This document shows positions 1-7,433 of a stretch of DNA of 64,000 bases, in pieces (within the stretch, counting starts at the first letter, position 1; the number at the start of each line of letters is the position of its first letter). The position numbers were made by a program, and so were the translations under genes. This stretch comes from Gammaproteobacteria bacterium (GTDB taxonomy: Bacteria > Pseudomonadota > Gammaproteobacteria > Steroidobacterales > Steroidobacteraceae). The notes under the pieces are model-generated. The model did no database searches. It was not told the origin of the DNA and worked only from the letters and a program-made list of their open reading frames with translations. The stretch is taken from the NCBI GenBank assembly GCA_005878835.1, contig VBMV01000048.1, positions 4,427 to 68,426 of the forward strand. The letters run 5' to 3'.

Positions 1-1068
1 GTGCACCATCAGGCCGTCCGCGCGTATATACCCGCCCTTGACGAACAAGTCCTTGATCTTCGTCCTCTTCAGCTCCGCCATCACCTTATCCGAGTCGGTG
101 GTCCCCGCGGCTTTGACGGCCTTCAGGTAGGTCATCGTCGCGGAGTAGTAGGCCGCCTGGTTCATAGTCGGCATCCTCTTTATTTTCTCGAAGAAGCGCT
201 TGCCGAACGCACGGGTCTCCTCATTCAGGTCCCAGTACCATGACGTCGTCAGGTACAGGCCCTGTGCCGCTTGCAGACCGAGGCTATGGATGTCGGTGAT
301 GAAGGCAAGCAGCGCCGCCGGCTTCATGGTCTTTGTAATCCCGAGCTCATTGGCGGCTTTGAGCGAGTTGCTGAAATCGGAACCCGAGTTCGCGAGTCCC
401 AGCACCTGCGCTCCGGACGCCTGCGCCTGCAGCAGGAAGGAGGAAAAGTCCGACGCCGAGAGCGGAACCCGCACGGCGCCGAGATTCTTACCGCCGTTAG
501 CCTCAACCACCTTGGAGGCGGCGTTTTGCAGCTGGGTGCCGAATGCGTAGTCGGCCGTCACATAGAACCAGGTCTTTCCGCCGTTCGTGACGATCGCGGT
601 TGCCGTGCCGTTGGCGAGCGCCGTCGTGTCGTAAGAGTAGTGGACGCTGTAGGCGGTGCAGTCCTCGTTTGTCAGCGACGCGCCGCCCGCGCCGATGACG
701 ATGAACGGCACCTTCTTCGCCGCGGCGACCTTCGCCATCGCGATGGCGACACCGGTATTCGCTCCGCTGAGCAGCAGGTTGAGGCCGTTCTGGTCCGCCC
801 ACTCGCGGAACTTCGACGCGCCAATGTCCGGCTTGTTCTGGTGATCCACGACCAGAGTAACAATCCTCCGGTTGAGTACCGTGCCACCAAAGTCCGCAAT
901 CGCCATCTTGATGGCCTCGACTGCGGCCGGGCCCACGATGTCGGCATACAGCCCGGAGAGGTCATCGATGTCGCCGATCACGACGTCGTTGCCCGCGCCA
1001 AGCGCCGTTCCTGACCCGGCCGCCGCCAGCGCCGCTATCAATCCAATCGCTAACGCCTCGAGCTTCAT
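1..1068 (-). CDS. ABC transporter substrate-binding protein, branched-chain amino acid type (3' end cut by window)
   Basis: The minus-strand frame stays open from ATG at 1068 to base 1 (356 codons, no stop), so the C-terminus is lost. It begins with a signal peptide (MKLEALAIGLIAALAAAGSG...) and continues as a type-1 periplasmic binding fold: a DLSGLYADIVGP start, a GANTGVAIAMAK segment and a TWFYVTADYAFG segment. This is the Peripla_BP_6 (LivJ/urea-type) pattern. Its role would be to capture a small solute in the periplasm and deliver it to an ABC permease. No permease or ATPase gene is visible, so the ligand is unknown. A GAGGTG ribosome site lies 6 nt ahead of the ATG. Confidence 0.85.
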   Translation of the reverse strand, partial: MKLEALAIGLIAALAAAGSGTALGAGNDVVIGDIDDLSGLYADIVGPAAVEAIKMAIADFGGTVLNRRIVTLVVDHQNKPDIGASKFREWADQNGLNLLLSGANTGVAIAMAKVAAAKKVPFIVIGAGGASLTNEDCTAYSVHYSYDTTALANGTATAIVTNGGKTWFYVTADYAFGTQLQNAASKVVEANGGKNLGAVRVPLSASDFSSFLLQAQASGAQVLGLANSGSDFSNSLKAANELGITKTMKPAALLAFITDIHSLGLQAAQGLYLTTSWYWDLNEETRAFGKRFFEKIKRMPTMNQAAYYSATMTYLKAVKAAGTTDSDKVMAELKRTKIKDLFVKGGYIRADGLMVH

Positions 1069-1106
1069 GGAACGCACCTCTTTTGAATTGGGAGAGAGTC
1101 GGGCGA

Positions 1107-1343
1107 TTACTGATCGGGGTTTCCTAACGCGCTCGAGCAGCCACGACTGATGGACGACGCCGGGAAGTCGGCGAGCCTGTCCAATCTGACGTGACCGTGA
1201 GCGATCAAAACACCCCGCGCAATCACAAGGGTGTTCATTGATATGCCTCTTACGATACCTGGTATGAACACCCCAGGGTCGGCGGCGTGCACCGCGCTCA
1301 TCGCGAGATAAGCAGCAGCCAAAGGAATAAAATAGTTCTTCAT
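1107..1343 (-). CDS. Small ORF with a signal-peptide-like N-terminus, possible gene remnant
   Basis: 78 codons from ATG at 1343. The first 21 residues (MKNYFIPLAAAYLAMSAVHA, then A-D-P) look like a cleavable signal peptide. The rest has no recognised domain. It ends 38 nt before the binding-protein gene on the same strand. No good ribosome site precedes it. It may be the 5' stub of a decayed secreted-protein gene or a chance frame. The 1069-1540 stretch holds nothing else recognisable. Confidence 0.3.
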   Translation of the reverse strand: MKNYFIPLAAAYLAMSAVHAADPGVFIPGIVRGISMNTLVIARGVLIAHGHVRLDRLADFPASSISRGCSSALGNPDQ

Positions 1344-1540
1344 GTTCGCGTCGTCGGTTGTTGAGTGCCCACACCCTGCCGCCGCGACATAGTCTTCATT
1401 TGCTTTTCCTCTTTGCGGCGTTACGGCAAGTGAATGGACTTGCACTTGGATGCTATTGCACAGGAAATGAGTGACTGTCGCATCACCCACATGGTGTATG
1501 CCCCCCGTGCGATCAGCCCTGAGTGGGCCAACGTGTCCTG

Positions 1541-1789
1541 CTATCTGAAGCCCGAGAACACCCGTGCCACCAGCGCAATTTGCGAATGGACGCCCACTTT
1601 AGCCATCGCCCGTTTGAGATGCGTTCGAACGGTATGCACGGAAATACCCTGTGCAGCGGCGATGTCCGCAGCCCGCTTACCCTTCGCGAGGCCCTGCACG
1701 GCACGCCATTCAGCGTGAGTAAGCGAACAAGATACTCGCAGATCCGCGCCGATCGTCTTCGGATTCAAGGTTGCAGACTTCCGGCTCAT
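1541..1789 (-). CDS. Stand-alone LuxR/GerE-type HTH protein, 82 aa
   Basis: The whole protein is little more than a LuxR-type (GerE) DNA-binding domain at residues 23-80: L-T-H-A-E-W, then K-R-A-A-D-I-A, then I-S-V-H-T-V-R-T-H-L-K-R-A, then the H-S-Q tail. Full regulators of this type carry a sensor domain ahead of the HTH and none is present. It could be a small DNA-binding regulator or the surviving 3' end of a broken luxR-like gene. It lies back-to-back with a full-length LuxR-type gene on the other strand whose HTH is related (I-H-T-A-R-T-Q-L-K). No clear ribosome site is seen at the ATG. Confidence 0.5.
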   Translation of the reverse strand: MSRKSATLNPKTIGADLRVSCSLTHAEWRAVQGLAKGKRAADIAAAQGISVHTVRTHLKRAMAKVGVHSQIALVARVFSGFR

Positions 1790-1993
1790 GTAGTAGCCGA
1801 AGCAGGAGTCGAGTTAGGACGACGCACATTAGACCCTGTCCAGTCGGCTCCCGACATCACCCAAATGGTGTACGGAACGCGGTCCTCGAGGCCTAACTGA
1901 GGTACTATCTTTGACAGGGGTCCAGGGCTAGTGCACTGCCCCGGCGATCGACACAACGTAGAAAAGTGGCGCTTTAGTCGGCGCGCGAGTGAC

Positions 1994-3172
1994 ATGCGCA
2001 CCCGCCCGAACATCGACCAGCTGATCCTCGACATCCATGCGGCGCCGCTGGACCCGGCCCGATGGAAGCAGGTTGTCGACGCGATGCGCTGCACACTCAA
2101 CGCAGACCGCGCATTCATATTCTCCGTCCCCACCTACCGCGAGGAGGACTTCTGGCACGTCGGCTCGGAAATGGATCCCACGACGAGCATTGAGTATGCC
2201 CAAGAGTTTGCGCCAGAGGATGTCTGGATGCTCGAGGTCAAGCGCCGAAAGGCTGAGACAGGCATGATCTCAACAGGTGAAGAGCTAATTCCTCGAGCAG
2301 TGTTTCTCCGCAGCCGATTCTTCAACGAATTCCTCGCACGCCATGATATCGACCGCTTCTTGAACGTGTTACTGCGCGATCCCCCCGGGCGGGGCGCTCC
2401 CGTTCCAGCGAGCTTCAGTTTTTACCGAGGCCTGGGTCACTCCGCGTTCGGAGACCAGGAACGAGCCCTTCTCGCTCGGGTTACGCCGCACCTTGTGCTC
2501 GCGCTGGATACGTTCTGGCGAACACGGGACTTGTCGCTTCAAAATGCGTTGCTGTCACGGACTCTCGATGCCGTGACGGCACCACTTTTCTTGATTGATC
2601 GCCTTGGCCGCATTGTCTTTGCCAACCGGGCCGCAGAAACGGAACTGCGCACGGGCGAGCGCCTGCGGAGTATCAATGGGCGTCTTACACCCTCCCCGGA
2701 CCTTAGGGATCCGAGGGGCTGCGTGGAGGCGCTGCGACGTCTGCGCGATGGTCGTGGAGGAACGGCGGCACTCACCGTGGGAACCAGTGCTCGCAGAGTG
2801 ATGCTTTCGACCGCACCACTCTCGGAGACCACGAACCCCGGCTCGTGGGGTGGCCCTCTGGGCCTAGTCTGGCTGACCCCAGCACACCTGACGTCGGGCC
2901 CAACGAGCCTCATCGCCGACCTCTTTGGATTGACCGCCGCGGAAGACCGGTTACTCAAGTCCTTAGCCGCTGGCACGAGCCTCAGTGAAACGGCTAAGAC
3001 ACTCCGCGTCAGTATCCACACCGCCCGCACTCAGCTGAAATCCATTCAGCAAAAGACCGGGTGGCACACGCAGAGTGAACTGTCTCGCACAGTCCAACAG
3101 CTCGGGGCAATTGACCCTGGCACTCCTAAAATGAGCCCGTCTTTCAAAGACAACGGAAATGCAAGCCGTTGA
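1994..3172 (+). CDS. LuxR family transcriptional regulator with PAS-like middle domain
   Basis: From ATG 1994 the product is 392 aa; a GTG at 1931 would add 21 unconvincing residues. The N-terminal half (about 1-170) has no name I can give. A PAS-like segment follows (T-L-D-A-V-T-A-P-L-F-L-I-D, then G-R-I-V-F-A-N-R-A-A), typical of proteobacterial LuxR regulators. The C-terminus is a GerE HTH (F-G-L-T-A-A-E-D-R-L, then V-S-I-H-T-A-R-T-Q-L-K). It is probably a DNA-binding regulator responding to an unknown signal. It diverges from the 82-aa HTH gene and stands alone, so its targets are unknown. Confidence 0.75.
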   Translation: MRTRPNIDQLILDIHAAPLDPARWKQVVDAMRCTLNADRAFIFSVPTYREEDFWHVGSEMDPTTSIEYAQEFAPEDVWMLEVKRRKAETGMISTGEELIPRAVFLRSRFFNEFLARHDIDRFLNVLLRDPPGRGAPVPASFSFYRGLGHSAFGDQERALLARVTPHLVLALDTFWRTRDLSLQNALLSRTLDAVTAPLFLIDRLGRIVFANRAAETELRTGERLRSINGRLTPSPDLRDPRGCVEALRRLRDGRGGTAALTVGTSARRVMLSTAPLSETTNPGSWGGPLGLVWLTPAHLTSGPTSLIADLFGLTAAEDRLLKSLAAGTSLSETAKTLRVSIHTARTQLKSIQQKTGWHTQSELSRTVQQLGAIDPGTPKMSPSFKDNGNASR

Positions 3173-3283
3173 CAGTCGCAGCCGCTGGGGGTCATCAAGC
3201 GAGGCTTCGCCGGCGTCCTCGATAATGAGGCGCGGCATGACGTACTGATAGCCGCGGCAGCCTCCTGAGACGAGCGCGGCTTA

Positions 3284-3352
3284 AAAGGCGTGCGGCTGAT
3301 TATCTCGGACGCCTGCAGGGGTTTGGTGGAAGCGGCGGCCGAGGTTTTCCCC
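3284..3352 (+). pseudogene. IS256-family (mutator-type) transposase remnant
   Basis: A 23-codon stretch reads K-G-V-R-L-I-I-S-D-A-C-R-G-L-V-E-A-A-A-E-V-F-P. This matches the core around a catalytic Asp of mutator/IS256 transposases (G-V-x-L-V-I-S-D-A-H-x-G-L). The five codons just upstream (D-E-R-G-L) also fit the family, and are preceded at once by an in-frame TGA. No flanking transposase sequence or terminal repeats remain, so this is a fossil. Nothing else is recognisable in 3173-3593. Confidence 0.6.
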
Positions 3353-3593
3353 TGTGGTGCGCAAGAATCCGGTCTTGGGTCCTGAAGGGGTTCGCTTTCG
3401 CGAGTGTGGCATGATCGGCGGGTGCTGAGCGCTGTTTCCATTGTCGCGCGACTCGCCAGCGAACTGGTGAACTGGTCGGGTGGGTTGCCCTGGCCAGCGG
3501 CGCTCGCCGCGGCCTGAAGCAACACTGAGCGATTGAGTCCAACGCGGGCGATCACATACGGCCGCTCGCCGGGCTTCGGCGCACCCGTGGCCC

Positions 3594-4125
3594 CTATCGA
3601 GCAGCCGCAATCTCCGCTTGCACGGTATCCAGAAATCCCTTGGGAAACGGAACTTCCGACGCTGCGTAATTCCCACCCGCCATGAATAGCTCCATCACTG
3701 AGTTCCATCGGTCGCGCCAGGCAGAGGCGTAGTTGCGGAACTTGTCCGCTTCTATTGTGAATCCTGGCGTCTTGGCATAGGACGAATACGCCTTGATCAG
3801 CGTGACGATGGCTACGTTATTCTCTGCGAGCTGGTCGAGGCGCTGCTTCATATCGGCGTGCTTGGCCACACCATCGCGACGGATCTTAAGGAGGTAGGAC
3901 CCCAGGATTCCGGTGTCCTTCTCCGCATAAGGTTCCGCTTGCAGCTCGTTGGTGATCGCCTGATTCTCTTTTAGCAGCACGCTCACAGGGCTAAGAGTAC
4001 TTCCCACGAACTGCGAGCGCGACGCCTGGAGGTCCTGGTAGGTGTGATGCCACGCGCCGGCCGTGGCCAGAACCAGGATTAACGATACCGCCGTAATGGC
4101 TGCCGTCGTCTTGTCGCGAGTTCAG
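3594..4125 (-). pseudogene. 5'-truncated membrane-anchored protein of unknown function
   Basis: The frame is open from just after a TGA near 4126-4128 down to the stop at 3594. The first codons encode a hydrophobic segment ([18 protein letters not shown]) with no start codon in front, followed by a helical soluble part. A GTG at 4007 would give a 137-aa protein without the membrane helix. The lack of a start, and the sirtuin fragment running into the same point, indicate that the 5' end was lost by recombination. I do not recognise the family. Confidence 0.5.
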
Positions 4126-4270
4126 CGGCATCGAAGCGTTCCCACAGGCCGGTCTGCTTGTCGCGGAACGTCGGCACACCGCTCTCTGCGGACACTCCAG
4201 CGCCCGTCAGGACAACAACTCGCCTTGCCTCGCGTAGTGATTTGATAGTCGTTCGGTCTACAGCGTTCAT
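4115..4270 (-). pseudogene. Sirtuin (SIR2-family NAD-dependent deacylase), N-terminal fragment
   Basis: From ATG at 4270 the frame encodes the sirtuin N-terminus: the NAD-binding [20 protein letters not shown] motif, then L-W-E-R-F-D and A-E-L-A-T. After about 50 residues similarity stops and the frame runs into unrelated codons. Intact sirtuins are about 230-280 aa and carry a catalytic His and often a zinc site, all missing here. The break coincides with the start of the headless membrane-protein frame, so both genes were joined by one deletion or recombination event. Confidence 0.75.
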
Positions 4271-4340
4271 GCGGCTCGGGAACCAAGGTTGAGGGCACCG
4301 ACACCGTTTTGCCACCGCCCGGTGAATGAGTGGATGGTCG

Positions 4341-4395
4341 CGGAATTGGCAACCCTCTCAAGGCTGAAACACGGGTTCGAATCCCGTTAGGATTG
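4341..4395 (+). other. tRNA-like remnant, 3' portion (Glu CTC-like), possible old attachment site
   Basis: A perfect 5-bp T-arm (ACGGG-TTCGAAT-CCCGT, 4371-4387) follows a 7-nt loop CTCTCAA at 4355-4361 flanked by CAACC and GGCTG (four of five pairs). In tRNA register the loop gives anticodon CTC, and a TAGGATT acceptor-like 3' strand follows. No complementary 5' acceptor strand (AATCCTA) is found upstream. This is therefore a broken or truncated tRNA gene, as left at the edges of integrated elements. Confidence 0.4.
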
Positions 4396-4960
4396 GGTGT
4401 GACGCGATCTATTAGGACGGTTACCACGGGGATGGGTGGGGACATTCCATTTCGGGGGACCAGCCTGAATGGCCTACGGACCCTCCTGAGGCGATTCGTC
4501 CAGTAAGGCTTGAAGTCCCGGTACTCGATTGTCTTGATGCCGGCCACGGCGGTGAGCTGGGGACGCCCGCTTGTAACCCCGATCTATTTAGCGATGCGCT
4601 AATCAACACCCACATGACGTGCACCGTGTTCTTCTTCTATCCAATCGGGCGAGGGGCAAAGGCGGTGGGGTGGCCCCCCGGCCGGAATTGAAATCGTTTT
4701 CTAAGGCCCGGATTTTAATGGCTTTCTTCACTGTCATCGCTTCTGAATACCCGCAAACATACCCGCGTCGCGTGTGCGGACCTCCCGTTCGGAACCAACA
4801 CCCGGTGCGCGGTAAGGAGTGGATGACCTATCCCACCGCTGAGATCCCTGGAGGCCGCAAGCAGGGCTGGGCGGATCGCAACGGCGTACAATCCCCAAAG
4901 ATTTTAACCTCATCTCATCCGCTACTGAGTGCGGGCGGCTGTCGGAACGCGAGCGCATAG
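4396..4960. other. Non-coding stretch, with short ATACCCGC direct repeats
   Basis: No credible gene is seen. The only distinct pattern is two copies of ATACCCGC at 4747-4754 and 4759-4766, 12 bp apart. This could be a protein-binding site or a leftover of a mobile element. The promoter of the downstream regulator gene must lie near the right end but no clear -35/-10 pair is visible. Confidence 0.35.
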
Positions 4961-4990
4961 GTGACCGCACTCAAGCGTCGATGCGGACTT

Positions 4991-7426
4991 ATGAACCAGA
5001 CCCCAAACGACGCGCCGGACGTTGACAGCGAGATCTTTGTCGTCGGCGATCTGCGCGTTGATATCGGACAGCAGCGCGTCATGCGCTTGGGCACCGAGAT
5101 CACTCTGCCCAATCTATCGTTCCAGCTGCTCGTAGCACTCATTCGCGGCGCGCCGAACGTCCTGAGCCTCGACCTGCTCATGGCGCGTGTGTGGCCCGGC
5201 CTGATGGTGAGTCCGGAGACGGTGAACAAGCGAGCCAATCTCCTGCGTGAGGCGCTGGGAGATGACGCGAAGGAGCCCCGCTATATCTCCCTGGTGCGCC
5301 GTCGCGGGTACCGGCTGGTTGCCGACGTGACTCGCGCCGAGCGCCCAGCGGCGCCGCTCGGGGCGCCAGTAGCCGCCACGCCACGCATCGAGTACTCAAT
5401 TCCAGCCACGGCCGCGAGCAGATCTCAACCCGTCCGTGCGCAGCTGAGCCCGAGGCAGTGGCTCGGGCTATCGGCCTTTGTGGTGGTCGTGCTCGCGGTC
5501 GGCATCGCTGCGCGCACTCTCATCCGAGATCACAGCTCGAGCGCCGCGATCCCGAAGGAAGCTTCGCAACTTGCAGACGCACCCATCGGCACGCGCGCAC
5601 GCACTGTGGCCGTATTGCCATTCGAAAACATCAGCGCGGATACAGCCGATGCCTACCTGGCGCGCGGTCTGCCGGAGATGGTCCTCAACCGACTGTCTCG
5701 CGTCACCGGGCTTGCTGTCATAGCGCGCAATTCTTCGTTCGCGCTGAACACCACAAGTATCGATTCCCAGGAAATCGGTCGGCGACTCAATTGCGGCTAT
5801 CTGGTCAATGGTAGCGTGCAGCGCAACGCTGATCGTTTGCGCGTGGCCGTGCAGCTCGTTGATACGACCGCGGGCACGATGATTTGGTCGACGAACTTCG
5901 ATCGAGCCCTGAGTGACATTTTCACCGTCCAGGACGAGATCGCCGATAAAGTAACCGCCGAGCTCTCAGCACAACTCGGCGCACTCGCGCCCCCCCCGGC
6001 CACGCAAGTGCGCAGCGGTAATGTCGAGGCCTACCTCGCTTACCTGCGCGGCCGCGCCCTGCTCGGTCGGTTTTCGGTGGCCGAATCGGAGGCCGCGGTG
6101 CCGTATTTTGAGAAGGCTATCGCGTTGGACGCGAATTTCGCGGCGGCCTACGCATCGCTCTACGATGCCCGGCTGCAGGCGGCTCACTTGCACAATGAGG
6201 ATATGGATCTGGCCCGCCGACGCTTCCGGCCGTTGATCGAGCGTGCGCTGGCGCTCGACCCCAACTCGGGCGCCGCCTATTTTGCGCGGGCCATGTGGGC
6301 TAATGCGCCATTCGAGGCGCGCGATGCCGACTTTCTCAGGGGTGTCGCCCTCGATCCTAGCAATGGCCGCGGCCTCACCGCCTACGCCGAATTCCTGGAC
6401 TACCAGGACTTCGGCTGGGTGCAGGCAGGCGGAGACAGTGGGGATTACCCGGTGCAGCGCGAAAAAGCCAAGCGTATCTTGCAGCGCGCTCTGCAGATCG
6501 ACCCGATGTCGCCCGGCGCCCACTTCGACGCTGCCACAGGCGGCCTCAGCGAAGGCGGCGCAGCCACGCTCGAGCAAAGCATGATCTCCGTGCTGGAGCT
6601 CGATCCGGAATTCGTTCCTGCGCTATTCCAGGTTGGCAAGTATCGTTGGATGTTCCACGGCAGGCTGACCGACGCGGTGGCGATTCTGGAGCACGCCATT
6701 GCGCTCGACCCGCACAATCTCGAACCGCGTAACACGGCCATGGCCGTGTATCTGGATCTTGGCGACGAGCAAGCGGCCCGCGCGGTGGCCGCTGTGCCGA
6801 AAGGCGCGCCCGCCCCGCGCGTACTGCTTATGTATGCGGGTGACTGGCGTGCAGCGGGGCGTGCTGCCTACGACACCGGGTGGGACGGTTGCAGCGGTTG
6901 GTTGGCAAATCAATCAGTGCGCGACTATGCGCTGAAGACCGGTGAACTGCGCAAGGCGATTGCGTTCATCGAGGCGCGCAACTATTTCGAAGGCGATCCG
7001 GCAGCGCATCTGGATGAGTGCAATTGCGAAGCGGCGATCTTGCTGTCGCAGCTGCTGGCGGCACAAGGCCATGCATCCGAGGCGCAGACACTGCGGCGTG
7101 CTGCCGTGTCATGGATCTTCCGAAATGGCGCGAAATACGCGGGCGCCGTGCGCCGGAGTGGCGCTGAAGCTCTCATGCTGGATGGACGTAGAGACGAGGC
7201 TCTCGACGCCCTGGCGGAAGATTTCCGCGCCGGGGATTACTGGTTCTGGTGGTACACGTTTAGATACGACCCCGTGTGGTTGCCCTTGCACGGTGACCCG
7301 CGCTTCCAGGCGATCGCGACTGACGTGCAGCGCTACGTCGACGAGCAGCGTCGCCAGCTCGAGGAGCTGCGGCGCCGCGGCAGTGTGCCTGATGCGCGGC
7401 GACCCGACGACCCTCACCGAAGCTAG
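4991..7426 (+). CDS. CadC-like membrane regulator: winged helix, TM, TolB/FlgO-like domain, TPR
   Basis: 811 aa from ATG 4991 (an in-frame GTG at 4961 would add ten residues; neither start has a strong ribosome site). An OmpR/CadC-type winged helix occupies about the first 105 residues (L-P-N-L-S-F-Q-L-L, then V-N-K-R-A-N-L-L-R, then R-R-R-G-Y-R-L-V). A linker and one membrane helix (W-L-G-L-S-A-F-V-V-V-V-L-A-V-G) follow. The periplasmic part opens with a TolB/FlgO-like domain (V-A-V-L-P-F-E-N-I-S, then R-L-N-C-G-Y-L-V-N-G-S-V) and continues as TPR-type repeats. Such one-component regulators bind DNA while still in the membrane. The stop is 7 nt before the TonB receptor gene, so the two are probably co-expressed. 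Confidence 0.85.
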   Translation: MNQTPNDAPDVDSEIFVVGDLRVDIGQQRVMRLGTEITLPNLSFQLLVALIRGAPNVLSLDLLMARVWPGLMVSPETVNKRANLLREALGDDAKEPRYISLVRRRGYRLVADVTRAERPAAPLGAPVAATPRIEYSIPATAASRSQPVRAQLSPRQWLGLSAFVVVVLAVGIAARTLIRDHSSSAAIPKEASQLADAPIGTRARTVAVLPFENISADTADAYLARGLPEMVLNRLSRVTGLAVIARNSSFALNTTSIDSQEIGRRLNCGYLVNGSVQRNADRLRVAVQLVDTTAGTMIWSTNFDRALSDIFTVQDEIADKVTAELSAQLGALAPPPATQVRSGNVEAYLAYLRGRALLGRFSVAESEAAVPYFEKAIALDANFAAAYASLYDARLQAAHLHNEDMDLARRRFRPLIERALALDPNSGAAYFARAMWANAPFEARDADFLRGVALDPSNGRGLTAYAEFLDYQDFGWVQAGGDSGDYPVQREKAKRILQRALQIDPMSPGAHFDAATGGLSEGGAATLEQSMISVLELDPEFVPALFQVGKYRWMFHGRLTDAVAILEHAIALDPHNLEPRNTAMAVYLDLGDEQAARAVAAVPKGAPAPRVLLMYAGDWRAAGRAAYDTGWDGCSGWLANQSVRDYALKTGELRKAIAFIEARNYFEGDPAAHLDECNCEAAILLSQLLAAQGHASEAQTLRRAAVSWIFRNGAKYAGAVRRSGAEALMLDGRRDEALDALAEDFRAGDYWFWWYTFRYDPVWLPLHGDPRFQAIATDVQRYVDEQRRQLEELRRRGSVPDARRPDDPHRS

Positions 7427-7433
7427 GCATGTG

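Noticed and set aside
3281-3676. 131-codon minus-strand frame across the transposase remnant
   Set aside because: No domain or start signal; it only reads the opposite strand of decayed DNA.
6942-7433. 164-codon upstream extension of the TonB receptor
   Set aside because: It overlaps the regulator gene in another frame and has no family features; a signal peptide begins at 7434.
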